Under the pieces are notes generated by a model that was not told the DNA's origin, ran no database searches, and saw only the letters and a list, made by a program, of their open reading frames with translations. The position numbers and the translations under genes are program-made. A DNA stretch of 64,000 nt from JAAZKI01 sp012799905 (GTDB taxonomy: Bacteria; Verrucomicrobiota; Lentisphaeria; Oligosphaerales; Oligosphaeraceae), in the NCBI GenBank assembly GCA_050949415.1, contig JBMNFR010000013.1:62001-126000 (forward strand). Reading direction: 5' to 3'. Shown in pieces: positions 52,359 to 61,500 of this stretch. Within the stretch, counting starts at the first letter, position 1. Each line of letters starts with the position of its first letter.

Positions 52359-53267
52359 ATGACGACCTCCGCCAAAGTCCGCAAAGCAGTCATCCCCGCC
52401 GCCGGAATCGGCACCAGGATGTTCCCGGCCACCAAGGCCATAAAAAAAGAAATGTTCCCCATCGTCACCCCGGATGGCGTCTGTAAGCCACTCATCCATA
52501 ACATCATCGAGGAAGCAGCCGCTGCCGGCGCTGAAAACTTCGCCATCATCGTCCGCCCTGGCGACGAAAAAATCTTCAGCGCCTATTTTTCTGAGACTGC
52601 TCCGGACTATTTTGCTCGCCTTGGCGCTGCTGCCCGCCAGCAGGCTGAGCGCATCGCTGACTTGGCTAAGCGCATCACCTACATCCGCCAGGAACAGCAG
52701 CTGGGCTTTGGACACGCCCTCCATACGACCAGGGACTGGGTCGGCAACGATCCGTTCCTGCTTCTGGTCGGAGACCATATTTACTTCTCCTACGCAGCCA
52801 AGCCGACCGCCGCCCAACTGACCGAATGTTTCAGCAGCAACGACGGCTCCAGCGTCATCAGCCTCTACCAAGCGCCTGGCAAAGACGTCCACCACTACGG
52901 CACCGTCTGCGGCACCTGGCTTCCTGGCAGCACTACTACCCTCCGTCTCAGCCGCTTCGTTGAAAAGCCAAGCCTTGACTTTGCGCGGCAGCATCTGTCC
53001 ATGCCGGGTCTGCCGGAGGACACTTTCCTGTGCGTCTACGGCCAATACGTCCTCACCGCTGACATCTTCCCGATTCTCGGCGAACACATCGCTAAAGGCA
53101 ACCTCCAAAAAGGCGAAATCCAGCTTACTCCCGCCCTGGAGGAACTACGCCAGCAGCAGGGCATGCTCGGCCACGTCGTCGAAGGCGAACATTACGACAC
53201 TGGCCAGCCCTTTGCCTACGTCGAAAGCATGGCTGCTTATGCTTTCAGTGGCCGGAAACGTGCTTGA
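52359..53267 (+). CDS. galU: UTP-glucose-1-phosphate uridylyltransferase (GalU-type)
   Basis: 302 residues. The nucleotide-binding start KAVIPAAGIGTRMFPATKAI, the 'KKEMFPIV' lysine motif, KPLIHNIIEEAAAAG and GFGHALHTTRDWVGNDPFLL with LVGDHIYFS (metal aspartate) are those of GalU. Compared with bacterial GalU there is a small insertion (VTPDGVCKPL instead of VDKPL), shared with other PVC-type homologues as far as I recall. It makes UDP-glucose for cell-envelope glycans. DprA follows 124 bp downstream on the same strand. A different hexose-1-phosphate nucleotidyltransferase activity cannot be excluded. Confidence 0.82.
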   Translation: MTTSAKVRKAVIPAAGIGTRMFPATKAIKKEMFPIVTPDGVCKPLIHNIIEEAAAAGAENFAIIVRPGDEKIFSAYFSETAPDYFARLGAAARQQAERIADLAKRITYIRQEQQLGFGHALHTTRDWVGNDPFLLLVGDHIYFSYAAKPTAAQLTECFSSNDGSSVISLYQAPGKDVHHYGTVCGTWLPGSTTTLRLSRFVEKPSLDFARQHLSMPGLPEDTFLCVYGQYVLTADIFPILGEHIAKGNLQKGEIQLTPALEELRQQQGMLGHVVEGEHYDTGQPFAYVESMAAYAFSGRKRA

Positions 53268-53391
53268 GAATGACTTGCAGCACCTCCTTATGATTCTTTC
53301 CATTAGGACATTGCAATCCGCCATCGCCCCCCTAATTTAATAACTCAAAGGACACTTCTCCCGTCATCAGCTCCAGCCCTTCCCGCTGCCC

Positions 53392-54516
53392 ATGGATCAC
53401 CGCACTGCCCTGCTCATCCTGAATATGCTGCCCGGCATCGGTCCGGGCCGCAAACGCCAGCTGGTCAACTACTTCGGCTCCGCCAAAAACGCCTTGGCCG
53501 CTTCCGAGCAGGCGTTGCGCCAGGCGCCCGGCATTGGCCAGCGCCTGGCGACTGTCCTGCATGAATGGGAAAAACATTGTGATCTGGCAGCTGAAATCAA
53601 CCTCGCCCGCCAGGCCGGAGTCACCATTATCACCGAGGAGGACGACGTCTATCCCCCGCTTCTCCGCGAAATTCACGACCCGCCCATCTGCCTGTATGTC
53701 ACTGGAAACCTTGACATTTTGAAGAATTCGGCTGGCGCCATCGCCATCGTCGGCACCCGACACTCGTCCTTCTACGGCATCCGCATGGCCAACCTGCTGG
53801 CCGCCAGCGCCGCCCAGGCCGGGTGGCCCGTGGTCTCTGGCCTGGCGCGGGGCATTGACACTGCGGCGCATGAGGCCACTCTCCGCGCCGGCGGCCAAAC
53901 CATCGCCGTCATTGGCAGCGGTCTGGCCTATCTCTACCCCAAGGAAAACACCGGGCTAGCCATCCGCATCGCTGAACAAAACGGCGCTGTCATCTCGGAA
54001 TTCCCCATGCTTTACCGCCCTGACCGCCGCAGCTTCCCCATGCGAAACCGCATCATCTCCGGCATCACCCGCGGCACTATCGTCGTCGAAGCCGGCATCC
54101 AATCCGGCAGCCTGATTACAGCCGCTCAGGCCATTGACCAAAACCGCAATGTCTATGCAGTCCCCGGACTGGCTGACACACCTCATGCCCGCGGCTGCCA
54201 CGCCCTGATCAAAGACGGCGCTAAACTAATCGAAAACTTCCAAGACGTCATCGACGACTTCAACCTCCTGCCCCTAGACCAAACAACAGCCACTGAAAAC
54301 GCCGCTACAGACAAAGCTAAGCCGCCAGCGCCCGAAATACGCTTGCAAGGACTAGAACTCAAAATCTGGCGTTTAGTGCAAAACGGCGAAGCCTATATCG
54401 ACGATATCATCGCCATGGCCGACGAGGAAACCTCCAGCGTCCTGGCAGCCATCCTCACCCTCGAATTGAAACGGCTCGTTAAACAACTTCCCGGAAAAAG
54501 AATAGCCCCCCTCTGA
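53392..54516 (+). CDS. dprA: DNA-processing protein DprA/Smf
   Basis: 374 residues. An N-terminal helix-hairpin-helix pair (MLPGIGPGRKRQLVNYFGS and APGIGQRLA) precedes the Rossmann-like DprA core: AIVGTRHSSFYGIRMA, VVSGLARGIDTAAHEATL, IAVIGSGLAYLYPKENTGLA, FPMRNRIISGI and VEAGIQSGSLITAAQA. The C-terminal ~70 residues form a winged-helix domain (LKIWRLVQNGEAYIDDIIAM). DprA protects incoming single-stranded DNA and loads RecA during transformation. All conserved blocks are intact. The topA gene follows after 119 bp, an order (dprA-topA) common in bacteria. Confidence 0.95.
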   Translation: MDHRTALLILNMLPGIGPGRKRQLVNYFGSAKNALAASEQALRQAPGIGQRLATVLHEWEKHCDLAAEINLARQAGVTIITEEDDVYPPLLREIHDPPICLYVTGNLDILKNSAGAIAIVGTRHSSFYGIRMANLLAASAAQAGWPVVSGLARGIDTAAHEATLRAGGQTIAVIGSGLAYLYPKENTGLAIRIAEQNGAVISEFPMLYRPDRRSFPMRNRIISGITRGTIVVEAGIQSGSLITAAQAIDQNRNVYAVPGLADTPHARGCHALIKDGAKLIENFQDVIDDFNLLPLDQTTATENAATDKAKPPAPEIRLQGLELKIWRLVQNGEAYIDDIIAMADEETSSVLAAILTLELKRLVKQLPGKRIAPL

Positions 54517-54582
54517 TTTTTGGTGTATATTACTTGCTTTCGTTTCCCTACTGACCGACCACAAATCGACCGACAATTCCGA

Positions 54583-54610
54583 AACGGCCCCAGCCAACGC
54601 CAGGGCCGTT
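54583..54610 (+). promoter_or_regulatory. Hairpin in the topA leader
   Basis: Arms AACGGCCC (54583-54590) and GGGCCGTT (54603-54610), loop of 12, followed by CTTC rather than a U-run. It lies 25 bp before the topA start codon and after the dprA stop, so it could be a weak terminator of the first gene or a leader structure of the second. Confidence 0.4.
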
Positions 54611-54635
54611 CTTCAACAAAAGGTTATAAAGCATT

Positions 54636-57428
54636 ATGGGCAAAAAACTCGTCGTGGTGGAATCACCCACCAAAGCCAGAACCATTGGGCGCTTCCTGGG
54701 TCCCAACGTCCAGGTACAGGCCTCTATGGGACATATACGCGATCTCCCTCAAAAAAGCCTCGGCGTTGACGTCAACAACGACTTCGCCCCGACTTATGAA
54801 TTGACCACCAGCGGCCGCAAAATCGTCCGCACCCTGCGCCAAGCTGCTGCCGGCGCTGATGACATTTACCTGGCTACTGACCATGACCGCGAAGGCGAAG
54901 CCATTGCCTGGCACCTGCAAGAACTCCTTCAGGATGCCGGCAATGCCAATTTCCACCGCATCACCTTCCATGAAATCACCCGGAACGCCATCCAGAAGGC
55001 GTTTGCCAACCCTGGCGTCATCGCCGAGGACCTGGTCGCCGCCCAGCAGGCACGGCGCGTCCTTGACCGCCTGGTCGGATACCAGGTGAGTCCCCTGCTC
55101 TGGCGGCATGTGAAAAAAGGCACCAGCGCCGGCCGCGTCCAGTCCGTGGCTCTCCGCATCGTCGTGGAACGCGAACGCGAAATCCTCGCCTTTGAGCCGC
55201 AGGAATACTGGAATCTTGACGCCTGGTTCGAAAACCGCGAGCAGAAAGCCAAATTGAAAACCAGGCTGGCCCGCATCAACGACCTCAAAGTCCTGGTGAG
55301 CAATGGCGATGACGCCGAGCGACTGGCAGACGCTTTACAATCACCTGAGGTGGCCCACCAGGTAGTCAAGGTGCAAAGCACTCCGCGCCGCAAAAACGCG
55401 CCGCCGCCCTTCATCACCAGCACGCTGCAACAGGCCGCCGGCAGCGCCCTCAGGATGGGCGCCGCCCAAACCATGCGCATCGCTCAGCAATTGTACGAGG
55501 GCATTGAGCTGGGCAGCGGCGGCCCGGTCGGCCTCATCACCTATATGCGTACCGACTCAGTCAACGTCGCCCGCGAAGCCCAGGCACAGGCCCTTGACTT
55601 CATCGCGAAGCACTACGGCAAGGAATACGCCCCAGCTAAACCGAATTTCTATCGCTCGCGCAAATCCGCGCAGGAAGCGCACGAAGCCATCCGGCCGACC
55701 GACGTCAACCACACCCCGGACAGCGTGGCGCCCTACCTCACCCCGCAGCAAGCCAAAATTTACCGCCTCATCTGGAACCGCTTTGTCGCCAGCCAGATGG
55801 TGCCAGCGCAGCAACTTGACCACGTCATTGAAATCGAAAGCACGGGCGGCCCGCTGGCCACTATGACGGCGGACAACCTAGTCCAGGACGACGCACCGGC
55901 CAGCAAAAAAGCCGCTGCCGCCGCCAAGGGCATTGCCTGTCTGTTCCACGCCACCGCCCGGGAAACCCTCTTCCCAGGCTACCTGATCGTTTACAACATC
56001 AAAGAAGTCGGCGAAGAAGAAGACCCTGACGACAATGCCCGCCCCCTCCCTGACCTGAAAGTCGGAATGCGTTGCGACCTGCTTGAACTGATCAAGGAGC
56101 AATGCTTCACCAAACCGCCCAACCGCTATTCCGAAGCCTCCCTGGTCAAGGCACTGGAGCAAAATGGCGTGGGGCGACCGTCGACCTACGCTTCGACCGT
56201 CAACACTATCCAGGAACGCGATTATGTGACCAAGGAAAAGGGCAGCCTCATCCCCACAGAGCTCGGCTTTGCCACCAACGACTTCCTCGTTCAGCACCTG
56301 CCGAATCTGTTTGACATCGGCTTTACGGCCCAAATGGAAGACGAACTCGACCAAGTTGAAGAAGGCGACCTCAACTGGGTCAGCATGATCGCTGAATTCT
56401 ACAAGAAACTCCAAAGCGCCTTGAGCGCCCATACCAATACCAGCGCCAGCCAGGGCTGCACCCCCGAAAATCTGCAAGCCATCCTGGCCCTGTTCCCGGC
56501 TGACTTTCCCTTTGACCCACCCGTCAAACGGGGACGACGCACCTACGACGACGCTAAATTCATCACCAGCATCGCCGAGCAAGCCGAGGCGGAAAAAGCC
56601 CTCAGCGAACGGCAATGGGCCGCCATCCTCAACCTGGTGGCCAAATATGCCGCCAAATCACCTGCCATCATCGCGGCCATGGATAAAATCGGCTTAGGCG
56701 ACACCGTCCGCCAGTACATTGAAGAACAGGAAAAAGCCAGCCAGGCGGAGCCGCCGCCACCACCGCCGCCAGAACAACTGAACCTGCTGGAAGCCATGAC
56801 CAAAATCACCTGGAATGAACCGGTCAAACGCGGCAAACGAGTTTTTGACGATGGCAAATTCTTCCGTTCCCTCCACAAACAGGCCTTGGACGGCGTCGCT
56901 TTGAGTCCGGCCCAGGTCGCAGCCCTGCTTAAACTGGCCGCCAATTACGCCGCCACCATCCCTGACTACGAGAAATTGACCCAGGCCCTGGGCGGCGCTG
57001 AACCGACGGCAGACGAAGAGGCCCCAGCTCCGGCCACGACCATATCCGAAGCAGAGCGCCAGAAAATCGACGCCCTGGTCGGCATGGCCACAGAAATCAA
57101 AACCTGGAAAACACCTAAGACCACGGGCCGCCGGACTTTCAATGACAAAGAATTTGTCAGTTCCGTGACCACCCAATACAAGCAGAAGGGCAGCCTCAGC
57201 GAACGCCAAGTCGCTGCCCTGGCCAAAGTCATCGCCAAGTACCCGGAGCAAATCACGGATTACGCCAATCGCGCCAAAGCCGCAGGCATTGGCGAACCGC
57301 CGCCGCCCCCAAAACTGCTTGATGAAAAATGCCCGCAATGTGGCGCAGCGCTCATCGCGCGAACCTCCCGCGGAAAATCCTTCATCGGCTGTTCCGCTTT
57401 TCCGAAATGCCGCTATATTGCTAAATAG
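54636..57428 (+). CDS. topA: DNA topoisomerase I with triplicated C-terminal module
   Basis: 930 residues. Toprim domain: VVVESPTKA with E9, and TDHDREGEA with D82 and D84. The catalytic tyrosine is Y303 in ITYMRTDS. Core domains run to about residue 600 (PSTYASTVNTIQERDYV). Beyond that come three copies of a ~60-residue module spaced by ~100 residues: PVKRGRRTYDDAKFITSI (about 626), PVKRGKRVFDDGKFFRSL (about 728) and KTTGRRTFNDKEFVSSV (about 827), each followed by an 'LS..Q.AA(L/I)..(L/V).AKY' helix. Only one zinc finger remains (CPQCG...CSAFPKC near 900). The enzyme relaxes negative supercoils. The linkers are Pro/Glu/Ala-rich. Confidence 0.95.
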   Translation: MGKKLVVVESPTKARTIGRFLGPNVQVQASMGHIRDLPQKSLGVDVNNDFAPTYELTTSGRKIVRTLRQAAAGADDIYLATDHDREGEAIAWHLQELLQDAGNANFHRITFHEITRNAIQKAFANPGVIAEDLVAAQQARRVLDRLVGYQVSPLLWRHVKKGTSAGRVQSVALRIVVEREREILAFEPQEYWNLDAWFENREQKAKLKTRLARINDLKVLVSNGDDAERLADALQSPEVAHQVVKVQSTPRRKNAPPPFITSTLQQAAGSALRMGAAQTMRIAQQLYEGIELGSGGPVGLITYMRTDSVNVAREAQAQALDFIAKHYGKEYAPAKPNFYRSRKSAQEAHEAIRPTDVNHTPDSVAPYLTPQQAKIYRLIWNRFVASQMVPAQQLDHVIEIESTGGPLATMTADNLVQDDAPASKKAAAAAKGIACLFHATARETLFPGYLIVYNIKEVGEEEDPDDNARPLPDLKVGMRCDLLELIKEQCFTKPPNRYSEASLVKALEQNGVGRPSTYASTVNTIQERDYVTKEKGSLIPTELGFATNDFLVQHLPNLFDIGFTAQMEDELDQVEEGDLNWVSMIAEFYKKLQSALSAHTNTSASQGCTPENLQAILALFPADFPFDPPVKRGRRTYDDAKFITSIAEQAEAEKALSERQWAAILNLVAKYAAKSPAIIAAMDKIGLGDTVRQYIEEQEKASQAEPPPPPPPEQLNLLEAMTKITWNEPVKRGKRVFDDGKFFRSLHKQALDGVALSPAQVAALLKLAANYAATIPDYEKLTQALGGAEPTADEEAPAPATTISEAERQKIDALVGMATEIKTWKTPKTTGRRTFNDKEFVSSVTTQYKQKGSLSERQVAALAKVIAKYPEQITDYANRAKAAGIGEPPPPPKLLDEKCPQCGAALIARTSRGKSFIGCSAFPKCRYIAK

Positions 57429-57567
57429 CCCGCCTCCTCCACACATCCACTAACCCCAGACAAGCCAGGCCAATCTACCTGCCCCGGAGCGCGACGACGT
57501 CTATCCCAGCCTAGAGCGGAGCGGCTGCCCAGTCAAACTCCCGGCAACCTGCCTGCACATCACCACC

Positions 57568-58440
57568 ATGAGCTTCTGCGATGTCTCCATTGTCATGCTC
57601 GCCCACAACGGCGTTGACTTCACCCGCCATGCCCTGACCAGCATCCTCCAGGCAAAAACCCTGCCCTGGGAAATCTTCCTGGTCGACAATGCGTCCGAAG
57701 ACGACACCCCGAACCTGATCCGAGACTTCAGACCACGACTGGAAAAAGCCGGCATCCGTGTACACACCTGGCGCAACTCCGAAAATCTCGGCTGCTCTCT
57801 CGCACGCAACCAGGCCTGGGAAAAAGCCACCAGCAAATACACGGTGTTCATGGACAATGACGCGGCCGTCTGCACCAGCGACTGGCTGGCGCGTCTAATC
57901 ACCATCTTTGATCAACGCCCCAACCTGGGCATCCTCGGCCCGAAAATTATCTATCCCTACCGGCCCCATCCCATCCAGTGCGCTGGCGTCAGCATCAACC
58001 GCATGGGTCGCGTCGCCTTCCGAGGCCGCGGCGCTGACCGACATGACCCGCGCTACCAGCAATTCTGGCTGACCTGGTCACTGATCAGCGCCACCTGGCT
58101 GATGAAAACAGACCTGCGTGACAGCGTCGGCATGCTCGATGAACTGTTCCACCCAGTCCAGTACGAAGACCTCGACCTCTGCATCAGAGCGCGATTGGCC
58201 GGATTCGAGGTCGCCTATACGCCCGAAGTGGAAATGTACCACTTCGAAGGCATCACCACAGCGTCCTTCGGACAGGAAGAATACAAAGTCAACATCGCGC
58301 GCAATTCCCTCAAATTCCGAGAACGCTACCACCAACTCTTCAAGACCTTCACCGAAGAACTGCCAGCCGAAGAATACCGCTGGCTGAAGCGACAGGAACT
58401 CGGACTCCGACCGGAACTGGATCTGACCCAGACCGAATAA
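57568..58440 (+). CDS. Glycosyltransferase family 2
   Basis: 290 residues. A GT-A fold start SIVMLAHNGVDFTRHALTSI is followed by FLVDNASEDDTPNLI, the NSENLGCSLARNQAWEKA block typical of rhamnosyl-type GT2 enzymes, and the metal motif FMDNDA. Later, VQYEDLDLCIRARLAGFEVA gives the ED/W-type acceptor motif. There is no membrane segment. It probably adds a sugar to a surface polysaccharide or glycoprotein. It begins 139 bp after topA and precedes the secreted GH42-like gene by 102 bp, without evidence that the three act together. Confidence 0.9.
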   Translation: MSFCDVSIVMLAHNGVDFTRHALTSILQAKTLPWEIFLVDNASEDDTPNLIRDFRPRLEKAGIRVHTWRNSENLGCSLARNQAWEKATSKYTVFMDNDAAVCTSDWLARLITIFDQRPNLGILGPKIIYPYRPHPIQCAGVSINRMGRVAFRGRGADRHDPRYQQFWLTWSLISATWLMKTDLRDSVGMLDELFHPVQYEDLDLCIRARLAGFEVAYTPEVEMYHFEGITTASFGQEEYKVNIARNSLKFRERYHQLFKTFTEELPAEEYRWLKRQELGLRPELDLTQTE

Positions 58441-58542
58441 AGATAGCGGATAACGCCAACCGGCACGGAAATAATGCCCGCATCCGCTGGTGCGCCGTTG
58501 CGCTTTCGTCCCTATTTCGCCTATTTTCCGGGAGAATTCACT

Positions 58543-61500
58543 ATGCACATGCGTCACCACGTCCACGCCCTTCTGGTCATCCTGGTCGCCGTCATGGCAG
58601 CGGCTGCAACTGGCGCTGAACTGGTCAAGCCGCTGTCCTATCATTTCGCCATGACGACTCTGCACGGTGACGACAGCGCCGCGGACCCGAACTTCACCAA
58701 ATTGACTGACGGCAAGAAAGGCGGTCCGGGACGGGTCATCTGGCGCAAAAAAGAAAACCACGGCGTTCCCTTCACCATCGCCTTTGATTTTGAGCACGAC
58801 ACCAGCCTGAGCGCGGTCACGGTACACTATTTCCGTTGGAAACGCAGCTATGGCCTCAAGGACATCAAAGTCGTCGGCATCAATGCTGAAGGCGCCCGCC
58901 TCCCGCTCGGCGTCATCACCTTAAACCAGCCCTATCACCTTCCGGAAGGCGAACCACACTATATGTCCGCCGTTATCCCGTCGGACGATCCTCGGCCAGT
59001 CCGTCAGGTCGAAGTGACCATCACCGGCACGGGCGGCTATGTCGGCGTCAGCGAAATCGAATTCACCGGCGTTGTCAAGGCCGAGGCGCTGGAATCTGCC
59101 GTCGAACAAAAATACGACTTCCTGGTCGCTGCTGCCGGACCTGGCCTGCGCCTGAAACAAGGCGACGGCTATGCCGTTCTCGAAAACGACCACGTTATCT
59201 ATGTAATTGACGCCGGCTGCGGCGGCACGGTCAACTACGCCTACGACAAACACGCACAAGTCAACTTGGTCAAAACCACTGCGCCTGGACAAGGCTACGG
59301 CGGCCTGTTCGTCGACCGATTCTGGCCTGGCAACTACGCCATCCGTGACATGTACCGCGACCTGCCGTATGCCCTGACCATCGTTGATGACGAACCGGAT
59401 CGGAAAACGGTACGCGTCAGCAGCATCGGCAAAAGCGGCATTTTTCTTAACGTCACCTTAGAAAAGACCTACACGCTCACGGCAGGCTCTTCCACTCTCA
59501 CGGTCGACTACAAAATCAGCAATGACCAAGCCAATGTCGTGCCGCTGAACTACGGCCTCTGGATGTTTTCCGGGGTTCTAACGCCATCGCCCTATCAGCG
59601 CATTTTCCCTGGCCGCGCTGCGGTGGAAAGCCACCCCGGGGTTAAGCAATTCACCAGCCGCGCCTTCAGCAGTGGCTGGTTCGGCATTCTCTGCGAGGAC
59701 AATGGCCTCGCGCTCACCATCCCCTATGAACTATTCAAGGCATTCTACTGCTGGGCCTCTTCAGAAACAGCCGGCAGCATAGAATGTAAACTCGGCGTCT
59801 ATCCCATCCCGGCTGGCGACGACCTGCGTTGCTCCTTTGCTGTCTGCCCCTTCACCGGCATCGGCAAGCCCGATCACCTCAATCAAATCATGGCCGGAAG
59901 CCTCGGACTGGAGCCGGAATACCAGAACCAACCAGAGGCAAACACCCTGCGGCTTCGGCTGTTTCGACCGGATGACTACGCGGTCACCGTCAAAGCCGCC
60001 CGCCTCAATGCTGATGGCAAGCCGGAAGCATGGCATGACCTGGCCTCGGCCACGGTTGACAAAAAGCAGACCGTCGCTGCCCTCACCTATCGCCTGCCGA
60101 CCTTGACCGAAGGAACCTGGCTGGTGACCGCCGAAGCCAAGCGCTTTGACGCAGTCGTCTTCACCATGCAAGCCGCGACTATCTTCCAAAAAGCCTCTGC
60201 TATCTTCGAATTGCCCCAGGCTTGCGATATCCGGCCGGATGTCTCCGAACAAGGCCAGAAACTCAACCTGAACTTCAATTCCATGGATTACGAAACCCGC
60301 CACGTGACCTGGGCCCGGCCCTATGCACAAGGCAAACCAACCGTGCTTGCCGTATGTTATGACAAAAACGGCTGCCGAGAAATGGTCGAACTGGCCCAGC
60401 GCTTCGAACTGGACATCACTACTAATTTCATCGGCGGACTCTGGCGCATCAGCGGCCAGACGACTACCCTCAGCCCAAGCTCCTGTCTGGCAGAACTGCA
60501 AAAACAACTGAAAAAACGCTATGACGTGATCGTCGTGTCCGGCGATGTCTGGAACCTGCTTTCCAAGAATCTCCAAGACGCAATTTTAGCTCAGGTCGAA
60601 GCCGGCTGCGGTCTGGTGCTATGCGCACCGGAAGGGCACCCCAAGGCCTTGGCTGACCAATTCAGCCTTGCTGAGAAAGCCAAGCACATCCTGGCTGAAT
60701 GGCAACCGGAAGACGGCAATGACATCGTGGCCGGAATCCCGTTCGCAGCCCTGCCCCAGACCCGCATCCTGAACTACACCACCACCGGCAAAGTCCTCGC
60801 CACTGCCGCAGGACACCCCCTGGTCGCGCAATTCACATACGGCAAGGGCGCTGTCTTCGCCGCCGCCTGGGCAGTGGACGGACGCAACCGCGAACAGACT
60901 ACGCCGGAAACATACAAACGCCGCTACAGTCCGGTCTTTCTGCCGTCCATGTCCTTCCTCAATCCGGATTTAACCTACGACTACCACGAATACCACCTGT
61001 CCCTGCTCGGCAAAATGATTTACGCCGCAGCAGGACGCGCGCCGAAAATCCGAGTCGATAACCTCACTGCCTCTGCCGGAACCATCACTGCCGTCATCAC
61101 CACCGCCGAGCCTCGCGAACTGACAGCCAACCTCACGCTCCGGGACAAATTCTCTACTGCATTCCACACCGAAACCCGCAGCCTCTCCCTCCAGGCCGGC
61201 GCCAATGCCATCACCCTTGACGTCCCCAAGCCTGTCCTGCCCGGCCTGGTTCTGGCCGACCTGATCCTGACGTCGCCAACCGGAACCGAATGGTGGGGCG
61301 CCGACGCCTTCCTTCACCAGACCACAGCCGCCATCACTGCTTTTGAAATCGAAGACAAAATCTGGCGCCAGTCAGAAATAGTCACCGGCGCAGTGACTGC
61401 AACCGGCGACGCCAGCCTCACTGTCTCCCTGTACGACGCCTGGGGAAATGAAATCGCCCGCTCCCACGACTCCAACTTCGCCCTGCCCTTGCGTGATTGC

